Assembly: GCF_002155425.1 (NCBI RefSeq)
Contig: NZ_MUYG01000011.1
Coordinates: 682,001-746,000 of the forward strand
From: Erythrobacter donghaensis
GTDB taxonomy: Bacteria; Pseudomonadota; Alphaproteobacteria; Sphingomonadales; Sphingomonadaceae
Reading direction: 5' to 3'
DNA length: 64,000 bases
Below, one piece after another: positions 26,901 to 34,289 of this stretch. A program made the translations under genes and the position numbers. The notes under the pieces were generated by a model. That model was given only the letters and a program-made list of their open reading frames with translations, did not search any database and had not been told where the DNA came from. How positions within the stretch are numbered: position 1 is the first letter of the stretch; each line of letters starts with the position of its first letter.

Positions 26901-27358
26901 GCGCGGCGCTCTGCGGGGCGGGCGGCGATCACCTGCGCGATCTTGCCCTGGCTGACCAGCGCGGGCGAATGCGCGCCGGTGGCGGCATCGGCGAAGGTCA
27001 GCGCCACATCCTTGGCGCGCACGTCGCGGCCATTCACCCGGTAGGCAGAACCTGCGCCGCGCTCGATCCGGCGGGTGACGACCAGTTCCTCGCCGCCGTC
27101 ATCCTCGGCGTGGAGCACCACTTCGGCAAAGTCGCGCGGGGGCCTTGTGGAGGTGCCCGCGAAGATCACGTCCTCCATCCCGCCCGACCGCATCGACTTG
27201 GCCGAGGTTTCCCCCATGACCCAACGGATCGCTTCGAGCAGGTTGGACTTGCCGCAGCCATTGGGGCCGACCACGCCGGTCAGCCCGGGCTCGATACGCA
27301 AGTCCGCCGGCTCGACGAAGCTCTTGAAACCGCTGAGCTTGAGCCGGTGGATCTGCAT
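23936..27358 (-). CDS. smc: chromosome segregation protein SMC
   Basis: A 1140-residue condensin ATPase. Walker A GPNGCGKSNLLEAIRW is at residues 31-46, two long alanine/glutamate/arginine-rich coiled coils run about 165-480 and 650-920, separated by a hinge around 490-640, and the C-terminal head has the signature LSGGEQALTATALIFALF followed by Walker B PICVLDEVDAPLDD. It organises and segregates the chromosome, normally with ScpA and ScpB, not seen here. It follows two DsbA-like genes in the same direction (27 bp gap). Confidence 0.97.
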   Translation of the reverse strand: MQIHRLKLSGFKSFVEPADLRIEPGLTGVVGPNGCGKSNLLEAIRWVMGETSAKSMRSGGMEDVIFAGTSTRPPRDFAEVVLHAEDDGGEELVVTRRIERGAGSAYRVNGRDVRAKDVALTFADAATGAHSPALVSQGKIAQVIAARPAERRAMLEEAAGIAGLHVRRKDAESKLRGAEANLARLEDLMAGLDAQIASLKRQARQAERYTELTTKIQAAEARLLFARWREAAAAAKAARAAAQDAETKVAQAQKLVEIAQKQQAEAAQALADARDELADRRDDASAHGHRMAALAEKLEAAETRLADLARQQRRLEEDRTDADRLTNAAVAALARLTDELAASREAAAAAEAARPVLAEKAEDKERAHRAAELALAKATADQAGVEAEWRVAEAAVDQAEARLARIEAEAARIARTRAEHENAGDPEADVIAARAAVEDAAAEVARLRAKLAEDQSRKAELQSRRDEVASQLAGARAELAGVEREHTALARDRDARAKREAGRQGMTTPLDRVSVASGYERALAAVLGRDGKSPLGARAGSADGRFWTGAAAPQPVADSLAKRLTQCPDELAARLALVHCVDEDDGRALAPGEWLVTRAGHLRRWDGFVARGEGAAEAAQLEAANRFAELDTALPPLRAAAAAAEAEDKAVREELSGLQTALVAQERSLAGAIEAERQALRKLDQAEAAKERLAARLAELAASASDIDSQIAAGRAEVGTAREACARLPEKDAGRAALEAAQARNAAARAAVQTALAELAAQDQALAVARERLAAQTADHAGWQARSSDAERRMAETTRRLAEIAEDVAIHAAKPAALTAEIEAGEATRNRLTQELAAADAVMREADTRQRAADAALAQATEVLAQARESRASLTARAENEELRRAEMARISGERFQCPPPLLGERFGFDENDLAPAADESTELEKLTAARERIGPVNLVAADELARIEAEHGSSAEEQAELVEAIARLRGSIGSLNREGRERLRAAFEAVDGHFRVLFTRLFEGGQAHLALIDSDDPLEAGLEIYAQPPGKRLQSLSLLSGGEQALTATALIFALFLTNPAPICVLDEVDAPLDDANVERFCDLLESMVASTTTRYLIVTHNAVTMSRMHRLFGVTMAEKGISRLVSVDLGEAALLAAE

Positions 27359-27385
27359 CGGGCTGGGTCTGCGCCCCCGCTGGCC

Positions 27386-28132
27386 TCAGCGCGCGCCGGC
27401 GCGCTGGAGCAGCGGTTCGACCTGCGACCAGGCGCCGCCATCGAGCTTGCGCCCGTTGAGAAGGAAAGTCGGCGTCTGGTTGATGCCGTCGCCGGCATAG
27501 CCTTCGGACAGTTTGGCGAGGCGTTCGAGCGAGGCGAAGTCGGCAAGGCAGGTGCGCGCCTGATCTTCGCTGATCCCGCGCGCGGCAAAGAATTCATACA
27601 GGCCGGCCACTTCGGCAAACCGCACGAACCGTTGATTTTCCGGCAGATCGTTGGCGGCGCTGAGCGCTGCCTGATTGGCATAGGCGCGGTCCTGAAGCGG
27701 GCCGAGGTTGGCCCAGATCTGATCTGCCAGCGGCAGTGCTGCTTCGGGCGAGGAACAGCCAATGAATCGCGTCAACACCAGATCAAGCGGTCCGTGGATC
27801 AGAAAGCTGCGAAACTCGAAGCTGACCCGCCCCGTTGCCACATATTTTTCCATCAGAGGGTCAACGCCCTCTTCCGCGAAGCGCGCGCAGGCCGGGCAGG
27901 TCAGTGAGCCGTATTCGACCAGCTTCAGCGGCGCATCCGGGTTGCCGACCAGATAGCCGCCTTCGGGCGTGGCGGCGACCTTGTCGGTCCAGCTGGTGCC
28001 TTCCGGCGCGGCAACCATCGGCAGCGGTTCGCTGCGCGCGGTGCCATCGGTGGCGGCATCGTCGCCGCAAGCAACCAGCATGAGCGGCGCGAGCGCGAGC
28101 AGGGGGAGCGAGAGCAGGCGGGAGACAGTCAT
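27386..28132 (-). CDS. DsbA-like thiol oxidoreductase, lipoprotein
   Basis: A 248-residue exported thioredoxin-fold protein. The N-terminus MTVSRLLSLPLLALAPLMLV ends in a lipobox LVAC (Cys22), so it should be membrane anchored. The redox motif is CPAC (Cys79, Cys82) in YGSLTCPACARF; the cis-proline loop reads GINQTPTFLLNG. DsbA-type proteins introduce or exchange disulfides in periplasmic proteins. I chose the ATG at 28132; the upstream in-frame extension lacks signal character. It follows a second DsbA-like gene with a 93-bp gap. Confidence 0.88.
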   Translation of the reverse strand: MTVSRLLSLPLLALAPLMLVACGDDAATDGTARSEPLPMVAAPEGTSWTDKVAATPEGGYLVGNPDAPLKLVEYGSLTCPACARFAEEGVDPLMEKYVATGRVSFEFRSFLIHGPLDLVLTRFIGCSSPEAALPLADQIWANLGPLQDRAYANQAALSAANDLPENQRFVRFAEVAGLYEFFAARGISEDQARTCLADFASLERLAKLSEGYAGDGINQTPTFLLNGRKLDGGAWSQVEPLLQRAGAR

Positions 28133-28225
28133 CGGTCGGAAATCCTCAGGCAGTGAAGGGGCAGGATAGCGTTTCGCCCACCCGTCCAGCAAGCGGGCCG
28201 GGCGGCGGGGTGTGAACAAGTCGGC

Positions 28226-28984
28226 TCAGCTGTCCGGCCGGGCGGAAAAGCGGGCCGAAAGCGCGGGGTAGAGTGCCTCCCAGCTATGCACATCCGCCAT
28301 CAGTTTGCCATCGAGCGCGAAGCTCGGCGTGCTGTTGACGCCGATCTCGGCAAAGTCGGCCTTGCTGTTGTCGCGCAGGCGCTGAGCGGCGGCATCGTCG
28401 GAGACGCAGGCGTCGAGTTCCGATTGCGACTGGCCGCGCGCGACCAGCATTTGGGTCAGCCCCAGCGCGCTGGCGGCGTTCATCCGTCCTGCCCGGTCGC
28501 CGCGCATCCACAGCGCCTGCTGGCTCTGCGGTGCGGCGCGCGCCTTGCCGAGCCAATCGGCCTGAGACAGCATCAGCGCCTGATGGCGCGCCTTGAACCC
28601 GGCGGGATCGCCGCACTGGGCGAGCAGGGTGACGGTGGTGTCGATCTCGTTGCGGATGACGGGGCGCACCTCGACGGTGAGCTTGCCCGGCTTCAGCAGC
28701 ACGATCTCGATCGCCGGTTCGCCGCGCGCGGTGAAATCGGCACAGTGCGGGCAGGTGTAGCTGATGAATTCGATCATCTGCGCATCGGCCTTCGGATTGC
28801 CGATCACATGGCCGCGTTCGGTGCGCGTGATGATCGCCTGCCAGTTTCCGGGGTTGTCCTGCGGCACGAAGGCGCTGTCGGGGCGCTCCAGACCCTGCTG
28901 CTGCTTCTGCGCGGTGACCGGGACGCTCGCCACGGCCAGAGCGGCCGCGCCAGCGGCAGCGGAAAGGATGAGAGGCTTGATCAT
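28226..28984 (-). CDS. DsbA-like thiol oxidoreductase, periplasmic
   Basis: A 252-residue protein with a signal peptide (MIKPLILSAAAGAAALAVAS, likely cleaved after VTA at residue 25) and a thioredoxin fold interrupted by a helical insert. The redox motif is CPHC (Cys78, Cys81), the classical DsbA active site, and the cis-proline loop is GVNSTPSFALDG. It probably oxidises periplasmic cysteines. Its start overlaps the stop of the DciA-like gene in ATGA, so the two are coupled. Together with the next gene it is a tandem pair of divergent paralogues, one soluble and one lipid anchored. Confidence 0.9.
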   Translation of the reverse strand: MIKPLILSAAAGAAALAVASVPVTAQKQQQGLERPDSAFVPQDNPGNWQAIITRTERGHVIGNPKADAQMIEFISYTCPHCADFTARGEPAIEIVLLKPGKLTVEVRPVIRNEIDTTVTLLAQCGDPAGFKARHQALMLSQADWLGKARAAPQSQQALWMRGDRAGRMNAASALGLTQMLVARGQSQSELDACVSDDAAAQRLRDNSKADFAEIGVNSTPSFALDGKLMADVHSWEALYPALSARFSARPDS

Positions 28985-29532
28985 GACGTAGGGTTGTCCT
29001 CAGCGGGGTCTTGCGTGTTCGTAAGGCTGCGGGCGAGCGATTCCAGCACGGTGCGCAGCTCCAGATCGCCGATATCGCGCAAGCTGTCGCCCAATTCCAG
29101 TGGGATCGGCTTCAGCGACGGCGGCGGCTTGGCGGGGGCGGCGTCGGAGGGTGGGGTGACGGCGCCATGCCGCAGCTTAACGCGGGCGACTGCGCGGTAA
29201 CCGAAGAAGCGATTCACCCGCTCGATGATCTCAGGCACGACCTGCTGGATCAGCGGGGCGTGGGCCGGGATCACCACCAGTTCAAGGATCCCTTCTGCCT
29301 TCTCGCCCGGGGGGAAGCGGATCGCTTCGGGGCTGCACACGCGGGCGTGGCGCTGGCCGACGATCTCGGGCCAGCGGGTGACGACCGAGGATTGCACAAA
29401 GCCGAAGCGGCGGAAGGCGGTGCGGCCGATCTCGGGCGTCAGATCGCCGATCGCGCGCACACCCCTGCCGCGCGGGCGGGTGTATGGCTTGATCTGGCCC
29501 TTCTTGCCGGAGGATGTCTTGTCGCTTCCCAT
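28981..29532 (-). CDS. DUF721 family protein, DciA-like
   Basis: A 183-residue basic protein. The DUF721 domain reads RRFGFVQSSVVTRWPEIVGQ then ELVVIPAHAPLIQQVVPEII and FFGYRAVARVKLRHG. DUF721 includes DciA, the ancestral loader/partner of replicative helicase DnaB in bacteria lacking DnaC; this assignment is by domain only. The extra proline-rich C-terminus follows the domain. Start could be ATG 29532 or ATG 29547; the former is used. It is divergent from mutY and is the first gene of a run dciA-like, dsbA, dsbA, smc, SMI1. Confidence 0.85.
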   Translation of the reverse strand: MGSDKTSSGKKGQIKPYTRPRGRGVRAIGDLTPEIGRTAFRRFGFVQSSVVTRWPEIVGQRHARVCSPEAIRFPPGEKAEGILELVVIPAHAPLIQQVVPEIIERVNRFFGYRAVARVKLRHGAVTPPSDAAPAKPPPSLKPIPLELGDSLRDIGDLELRTVLESLARSLTNTQDPAEDNPTS

Positions 29533-29561
29533 GATTGCGCCCGCCATGCCATAGGCGGCGC

Positions 29562-30605
29562 GTGACTGCCAGTATCTCCGATCAATTGCTTGCCTGGTAC
29601 GACCGCAACGCCCGCGACCTGCCGTGGCGCGCGCCGCCGGGGAGCCCGGTGCCGAGCGACGCGGCATGGCCCTACCGGGTGTGGCTGTCGGAAGTGATGC
29701 TCCAGCAGACGACGGTTGCGGCGGTGAAGCCCTATTTCGCGAAGTTCACCGAGACCTGGCCCACGGTCGAGGCGCTTGCCGCGGCACGCGAGGATGACGT
29801 CATGGCGGCATGGGCCGGGCTGGGGTACTACTCGCGTGCGCGCAATTTGGTGAAATGCGCGCGGGCCGTCGCGGAGCGGGGCGGCTTTCCCGCGACCGAG
29901 GCGGAGCTGCGAGCGCTCCCCGGCCTTGGCGATTACACCGCGGCAGCCGTCGCCGCGATCGCCTTCGGTGCGCGCGCGGTGGTGGTCGATGCCAATGTCG
30001 AGCGGGTGGTGGCGCGGCTTTTCGCCATCGACGCACCGCTGCCGGGTGCGCGCAAGGCGATCCGCGCGGCGGCGGACACGATCACGCCCGATGCCCGCGC
30101 GGGGGACTTTGCGCAGGCGATGATGGATCTCGGCAGCCACGTCTGCACCAGCCGCGCGCCGCGCTGTCTGCTGTGTCCGCTGGCCGAGGCCTGCGCGGGC
30201 CGCAAGCAGGGCGAGCCCGAGCGCCTGCCGGTCAAGCCGGTCAAGAAGCCCGTCCCCGAACGGCGCGGCACCGCCTTCTGGATCACGCGCCTTGCGGGCA
30301 CCGAGGTGTGGCTTGTCACCCGCCCGGCGCAAGGGATGCTCGGGGGGATGCGCGCGCTACCCGACGATGGCTGGAGCGCGCAGGCCGATGGCTCGGGTAA
30401 GGCTCCCGTTGCGGGCGAGGCGCGCCGTCTGGGCGCGATAAGGCACGGCTTCACCCATGCCAGCCTGACGCTTGAGGTGGTGGCCATCGCAGTCGCTGCC
30501 GATCCGCCGGGGGAGGGGCAGTGGTGGCCGACGGGCCGGCTCGGCGAGGCGGGGCTGGCGACGCTGTTCGCCAAGGCAGCGCAGCTGGCGCAGGCGGACG
30601 GTTAG
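29562..30605 (+). CDS. mutY: A/G-specific adenine glycosylase MutY
   Basis: A 347-residue base-excision repair enzyme removing adenine mispaired with 8-oxoguanine. Catalytic Glu44 is in SEVMLQQTTVAAV, the helix-hairpin-helix in LPGLGDYTAAAVAAIAF with the catalytic aspartate Asp143 in VVDANVERVV, and the 4Fe-4S cysteines follow C-x6-C-x2-C-x5-C (Cys195, 202, 205, 211). The C-terminal domain is NUDIX-like and recognises the oxidised guanine. Start is a GTG at 29562. The stop overlaps that of the next convergent gene in TTAG. Confidence 0.95.
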   Translation: MTASISDQLLAWYDRNARDLPWRAPPGSPVPSDAAWPYRVWLSEVMLQQTTVAAVKPYFAKFTETWPTVEALAAAREDDVMAAWAGLGYYSRARNLVKCARAVAERGGFPATEAELRALPGLGDYTAAAVAAIAFGARAVVVDANVERVVARLFAIDAPLPGARKAIRAAADTITPDARAGDFAQAMMDLGSHVCTSRAPRCLLCPLAEACAGRKQGEPERLPVKPVKKPVPERRGTAFWITRLAGTEVWLVTRPAQGMLGGMRALPDDGWSAQADGSGKAPVAGEARRLGAIRHGFTHASLTLEVVAIAVAADPPGEGQWWPTGRLGEAGLATLFAKAAQLAQADG

Positions 30606-30823
30606 ATCAGCCCGCCGCCCAGTGTCAGCCGCACGCCCGCGATCAACAGCGCGACGAGGCAGAAATTGCGCCCGCCGTCCTTCGACGACAGGGCGCCAAG
30701 GATGATCCCCGTCACGATCACCGGCAGGGCGAGCCAGTTGGCCCAGCCGAGCAGCGGGATTTGCGCGGGGATGACGATGATCAGGCTGATGAGGCCGATG
30801 ATATAGGCAAGTGCGTTGAGCAT
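30602..30823 (-). CDS. small two-helix membrane protein
   Basis: A 73-residue protein with two or three hydrophobic segments: MLNALAYIIGLISLIIVIPA, WANWLALPVIVTGIILGAL, and FCLVALLIAGVRLTLGGGLI at the end. Its TAA overlaps the mutY TAG in TTAG at 30602-30605. The composition and hydrophobic pattern are similar to small hypothetical membrane proteins of sphingomonads that I know only by appearance. Function unknown. Confidence 0.72.
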   Translation of the reverse strand: MLNALAYIIGLISLIIVIPAQIPLLGWANWLALPVIVTGIILGALSSKDGGRNFCLVALLIAGVRLTLGGGLI

Positions 30824-30931
30824 GTGTCTTATATGGGCAAGACACCCCGCGATTGCAAGCATCGCGATTGACCCTTGCGGCGGCCTGCCGCACACAGGCC
30901 CCGCATTGCATCAGCCGGAGATTCTGCCCCC

Positions 30932-32254
30932 ATGTCGGTTCACACCCTTGCCTCGCCCGCTCTTTCGCGCCGGTCGCTGCTGCGCGGTTCCGCGCTGTTT
31001 GCCGGGGGCGCGGCGCTCTCCGGCCTGCCGTTCGGGCGCATGGCCTTTGCGCATGATGTCGCCGAAAGCTGGCCTGCGCTCGCGGCGCTGGCGGACAAGT
31101 ATGTTGCCAGCCGCAAGCTCGCCAACCTGTTCCTGACCTTCGGCTGGGGCGCTTCTGAGGATCACCCGCACACCGTGGGCGGCGGCACGCTCGCACTTGG
31201 CAAGCCGACGACTGTGGACGTGGATTCGCTCTATCGCATCTATTCGATGTCGAAGCCGATCACCGGCATGGCGACGATGATCCTGATCGACGAGGGCAAG
31301 CTCGGGCTCGACCAGCCGGTGCACGAAATCCTCCCTGCCTTCCGCGACATGCAGGTGCTGATCGACCCGGAAGGCCCGCTGGAGGATGTGGTGCCCGCCA
31401 CCCAGCCGATCACCATCCGCATGCTGCTGACCCACACCTCGGGCCTTGGCTACCAGATCATCAGCAAGGGGCCGCTGCAAAAGGCCTATAACGAACTCGG
31501 CCTTGTCGGAGGGCGGGTGAGCCGGCTGCCGATCCCGGGGATCGAGCCGGTCACGCCCGCGCCGGGTCTCGCTGAATGGGCCGACCGGCTGGCGACGCTG
31601 CCGCTGATGTATCAGCCGGCGACCAAGTGGAGCTATTCCTGCTCGATCGACCTGCTCGGCCGGGTGATCGAGGTGGCGAGCGGCATGCCGTTCGAGACCT
31701 TCTTGAAGCAGCGCATCTTCGACCCCTGCGGCATGACCAGCACTTGGATGCAGGTGCCCGCGAGCGAGGCGCACCGGCTGACCGACAATTACGGCATCGT
31801 CGGCGGGACCCCGTTCCCGATCGACCCGGCGGCCAATTCGGTTTTCCTCGACCCGCCCGAAGTTCCGGCAGGCGGCGGCGGCCTCGTGTCGAGCCCCAAG
31901 GATTACGACCGCTTCCTGCGGATGCTACTGGGCTATGGCCGCCTCGACGGGCGCTTCATCATGAGCGAGGAGGCGGTGCGGGTCGGCACGTCGAACCTGC
32001 TGCCCGCCAGCGTCGATACCTCGGGCAGCTGGGTTGCGGGCGAGGGCCACGGCGCGGGCGGCCGTGTTTCGGGCAGCAGCTTTGGCTGGGGCGGGGCTGC
32101 GGGCACGCTGGGAGCGGTCGATTTCGGCCTCGGCCTGCGCTCCTGCCTGTGGACGCAATATATGCCGTCGGAAGCCTATCCGATCCGCGACGAATTCCTC
32201 GCCGCGATGCAATCCGATCTGGAGGCCATGCGCGCGAAGAAGATGGCTGCCTGA
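30932..32254 (+). CDS. serine hydrolase of the beta-lactamase / family VIII esterase type
   Basis: A 440-residue exported enzyme. A twin-arginine signal (RRSLLRGSALFAGGAALSGL) precedes the catalytic domain. The nucleophile motif S-x-x-K is SMSKP, the tyrosine motif appears as YSC instead of the YxN of class C beta-lactamases, and the third motif is WGG (FGWGGAAGTLG) in place of KTG, a combination typical of family VIII carboxylesterases. It therefore more probably hydrolyses esters than antibiotics. ATG follows CCGGAG. Its stop overlaps the nudC start in TGATG. Confidence 0.87.
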   Translation: MSVHTLASPALSRRSLLRGSALFAGGAALSGLPFGRMAFAHDVAESWPALAALADKYVASRKLANLFLTFGWGASEDHPHTVGGGTLALGKPTTVDVDSLYRIYSMSKPITGMATMILIDEGKLGLDQPVHEILPAFRDMQVLIDPEGPLEDVVPATQPITIRMLLTHTSGLGYQIISKGPLQKAYNELGLVGGRVSRLPIPGIEPVTPAPGLAEWADRLATLPLMYQPATKWSYSCSIDLLGRVIEVASGMPFETFLKQRIFDPCGMTSTWMQVPASEAHRLTDNYGIVGGTPFPIDPAANSVFLDPPEVPAGGGGLVSSPKDYDRFLRMLLGYGRLDGRFIMSEEAVRVGTSNLLPASVDTSGSWVAGEGHGAGGRVSGSSFGWGGAAGTLGAVDFGLGLRSCLWTQYMPSEAYPIRDEFLAAMQSDLEAMRAKKMAA

Positions 32255-33150
32255 TGCACGGCGCCGAGCTGCCCCCGCTGCCAATGGCCTTTTCCGGGTC
32301 GCCGATCGACCGGGCGGACAACATCCGGGTCGATGATGCGGCGCTCGGCGGGCTGATGAACTGGCGCGCGCGGGTTCTGCTGATGGACGGCTTGCTGCCG
32401 GGGGTGGACGATGCGGGCGGCCTCGTTTGGGGCAGCCTCGCCGATGTCGCCGAGGATGCCGAGCTGGTGCTTTTGGGGATGCTCGACGGCAAGGCCCATT
32501 TCGCCCCCGTGCCGACCGGCGGCGCGGAAGGCCCGGCCTACGCCCAGCCCGCCGCATGGCAGCTGATGCAATTGCTGAGCCCGCCCGATCTGGCGATCTA
32601 TGGCGGGGCGCGCAGCCTTGTCGACTGGCACGCGCGGCACCGCTTCTGCGCGCGCTGCGGTTCTCCGACGAAGCTGGTCAAGGGCGGCTGGCAGCGGCAT
32701 TGCGATGGCTGCGGCGCGGACCACTTCCCGCGCACCGACCCGGTGACGATCATGCTGGTCGAGCACGAAGACCGCCTGCTGCTCGGCCGCCAGCCGCGCT
32801 TCCCGCCGCGGATGTATTCGGCGCTCGCCGGCTTTGTCGAGCCGGGAGAAACCATCGAGGAGGCGGTCGCGCGGGAAATCCACGAGGAGGCGGGCGTGCG
32901 CGTGCGCGATGTGCGCTACATCGCCAGCCAGCCCTGGCCTTTCCCCAGCCAGCTGATGATCGGCTGCACCTCGATCGCGGATGATCCCGAGATTACCATC
33001 GACCGCACCGAGCTCGAAGACGCGCGCTGGTTCACCCGCGCCGAGCTCGAGGAAGCGCGCGCGGCGGGCGAGCACGGCACCGATCTGCTCTATTTCCCGC
33101 GCCCCTTCGCGATTGCGCATCACCTTGTGGCATGGTGGCTCGACAAATGA
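32254..33150 (+). CDS. nudC: NAD(+) diphosphatase NudC
   Basis: A 298-residue Nudix hydrolase cleaving NADH/NAD to mononucleotides and, in known members, removing NAD caps from RNA. The zinc ribbon is C-x2-C...C-x2-C (FCARCGSPTK and HCDGCGADHF), the Nudix box reads GFVEPGETIEEAVAREIHEEAG, and the NudC-specific SQPWPFPSQLM motif follows it. ATG overlaps the esterase stop by one base and its own stop overlaps the next start in ATGA, forming a three-gene coupled chain. Confidence 0.94.
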   Translation: MHGAELPPLPMAFSGSPIDRADNIRVDDAALGGLMNWRARVLLMDGLLPGVDDAGGLVWGSLADVAEDAELVLLGMLDGKAHFAPVPTGGAEGPAYAQPAAWQLMQLLSPPDLAIYGGARSLVDWHARHRFCARCGSPTKLVKGGWQRHCDGCGADHFPRTDPVTIMLVEHEDRLLLGRQPRFPPRMYSALAGFVEPGETIEEAVAREIHEEAGVRVRDVRYIASQPWPFPSQLMIGCTSIADDPEITIDRTELEDARWFTRAELEEARAAGEHGTDLLYFPRPFAIAHHLVAWWLDK

Positions 33151-33830
33151 CCGAGCAACTGACCATCGACATCTATTCCGACGTCATGTGCCCGTGGTGC
33201 CTGATCGGCTACGGCCAGCTGACCAAGGCGCTGGGCGAGCTAGAGGGCGAGATTGACGCGCAGATCCGCTGGCGGCCCTTCGAACTGAACCCGCAGATGC
33301 CCCCCGAAGGCGAGGAGCAGGAGGCGCACCTACAACGGAAATATGGCCGTCCCGCCGAAGAAGGCGCGCGGATTCGCGGGCAGATGAAGGCGATTGCGGA
33401 AAGCGCGGGCGTCTCGCTCAACTACGAAGGGGAGGGCGAGGCGCCCCCGGCGATGATGTGGAACACCCGCGATTGCCACAAGCTGCTGACCTTCGCACTG
33501 GAGCAGGCCGGGCCCGAGGTGCAGACCGCGCTGAAACTCGCGCTGTTCCGCGCGCATTTCAACCAGCGCCGCAACCTCGGTGACCGCGACGTGCTGCTCG
33601 ACATCGCCGCCGGTGTCGGCCTTCACCGCGTCGCGGCCAAGGCGGCGCTCGACGATCCCGAGCTCGAAGCCCGCGTCCTCGCCGAAGAGGCGCAGGCGTG
33701 GGACATGAACATCTCGGGCGTTCCGGCGATGATCGTGGAGGGCAAGTTCCTGATCCCCGGTGCCCAATCGCCCGAGGTCTATGTCAACGCATTGCGGCGC
33801 GTCGCGGAAAAGAGTCAGGCGGCGGGCTAG
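33147..33830 (+). CDS. DsbA family oxidoreductase (FrnE-like)
   Basis: A 227-residue cytoplasmic thioredoxin-fold protein without signal peptide. The redox motif is CPWC in YSDVMCPWCLIGYGQL, the FrnE/2-hydroxychromene-2-carboxylate isomerase-type arrangement, with the helical insert and a cis-proline loop SGVPAMIVEGKF. FrnE-like proteins act in disulfide isomerisation or oxidative stress tolerance. The start overlaps the nudC stop (ATGA) and the stop shares CTAG with the convergent DUF1489 gene. Confidence 0.9.
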   Translation: MTEQLTIDIYSDVMCPWCLIGYGQLTKALGELEGEIDAQIRWRPFELNPQMPPEGEEQEAHLQRKYGRPAEEGARIRGQMKAIAESAGVSLNYEGEGEAPPAMMWNTRDCHKLLTFALEQAGPEVQTALKLALFRAHFNQRRNLGDRDVLLDIAAGVGLHRVAAKAALDDPELEARVLAEEAQAWDMNISGVPAMIVEGKFLIPGAQSPEVYVNALRRVAEKSQAAG

Positions 33831-34219
33831 ACCAGCCCCAGCCGCTCCAGCTTCATCGCCAGCTTGCCGGGCAGCGCATCGCCGATGTCCTCGCCCTCGG
33901 CCACGTCCTGCGGGGCCTTGTCCTCGGTGAGGTAACGCCAGCCCTGATGCGCGCGCTTCGCCTGCTGGTGGACGCGGATCAGGCGGGGCTCCAGCACGAT
34001 ATCCCAGCGCCCGTCCTCGGTCTTTTCGAACCCGATGATCGGCGAGCGCGCCACGATCGCATGGTTGATGATCCAGTAGAGCGAGCCGCCGATGCACTCC
34101 TCGTGCCGGGTCGGGCGGTTGCGGGTGGTGAGCGCGATGGCGCCGCGCCCGCGATACCAGCCTTCAAGGTGCTCATAGCTCTTCGCCCCGAAGGCGATCT
34201 TGGTCAGATTGAGAGGCAT
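33827..34219 (-). CDS. DUF1489 family protein
   Basis: A 130-residue protein typical of alphaproteobacterial DUF1489: it starts MPLNLTKIAFGAKSYEHLEG and carries TTRNRPTRHEECIGGSLYWI, IINHAIVARSPIIGFE, and a C-terminal HQGWRYLTEDKAP. The family is of unknown function. It converges on the FrnE-like gene and shares its four terminal bases. Confidence 0.85.
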   Translation of the reverse strand: MPLNLTKIAFGAKSYEHLEGWYRGRGAIALTTRNRPTRHEECIGGSLYWIINHAIVARSPIIGFEKTEDGRWDIVLEPRLIRVHQQAKRAHQGWRYLTEDKAPQDVAEGEDIGDALPGKLAMKLERLGLV

Positions 34220-34289
34220 GGGCTCAATGTGGGGTAAAGCAGCGCATGATCAAGCCATGGCGCGCGCACCGTCCACAAGCAGGCGCGCG

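Noticed and set aside
25556..27907. A 783-codon plus-strand frame antisense to smc
   Set aside because: It is the mirror of the alanine/arginine-rich coiled coils of SMC; no start site or recognisable domain.
30932..32254. Beta-lactamase and antibiotic resistance
   Set aside because: The YxN and KTG motifs are replaced by YSC and WGG, as in family VIII esterases.
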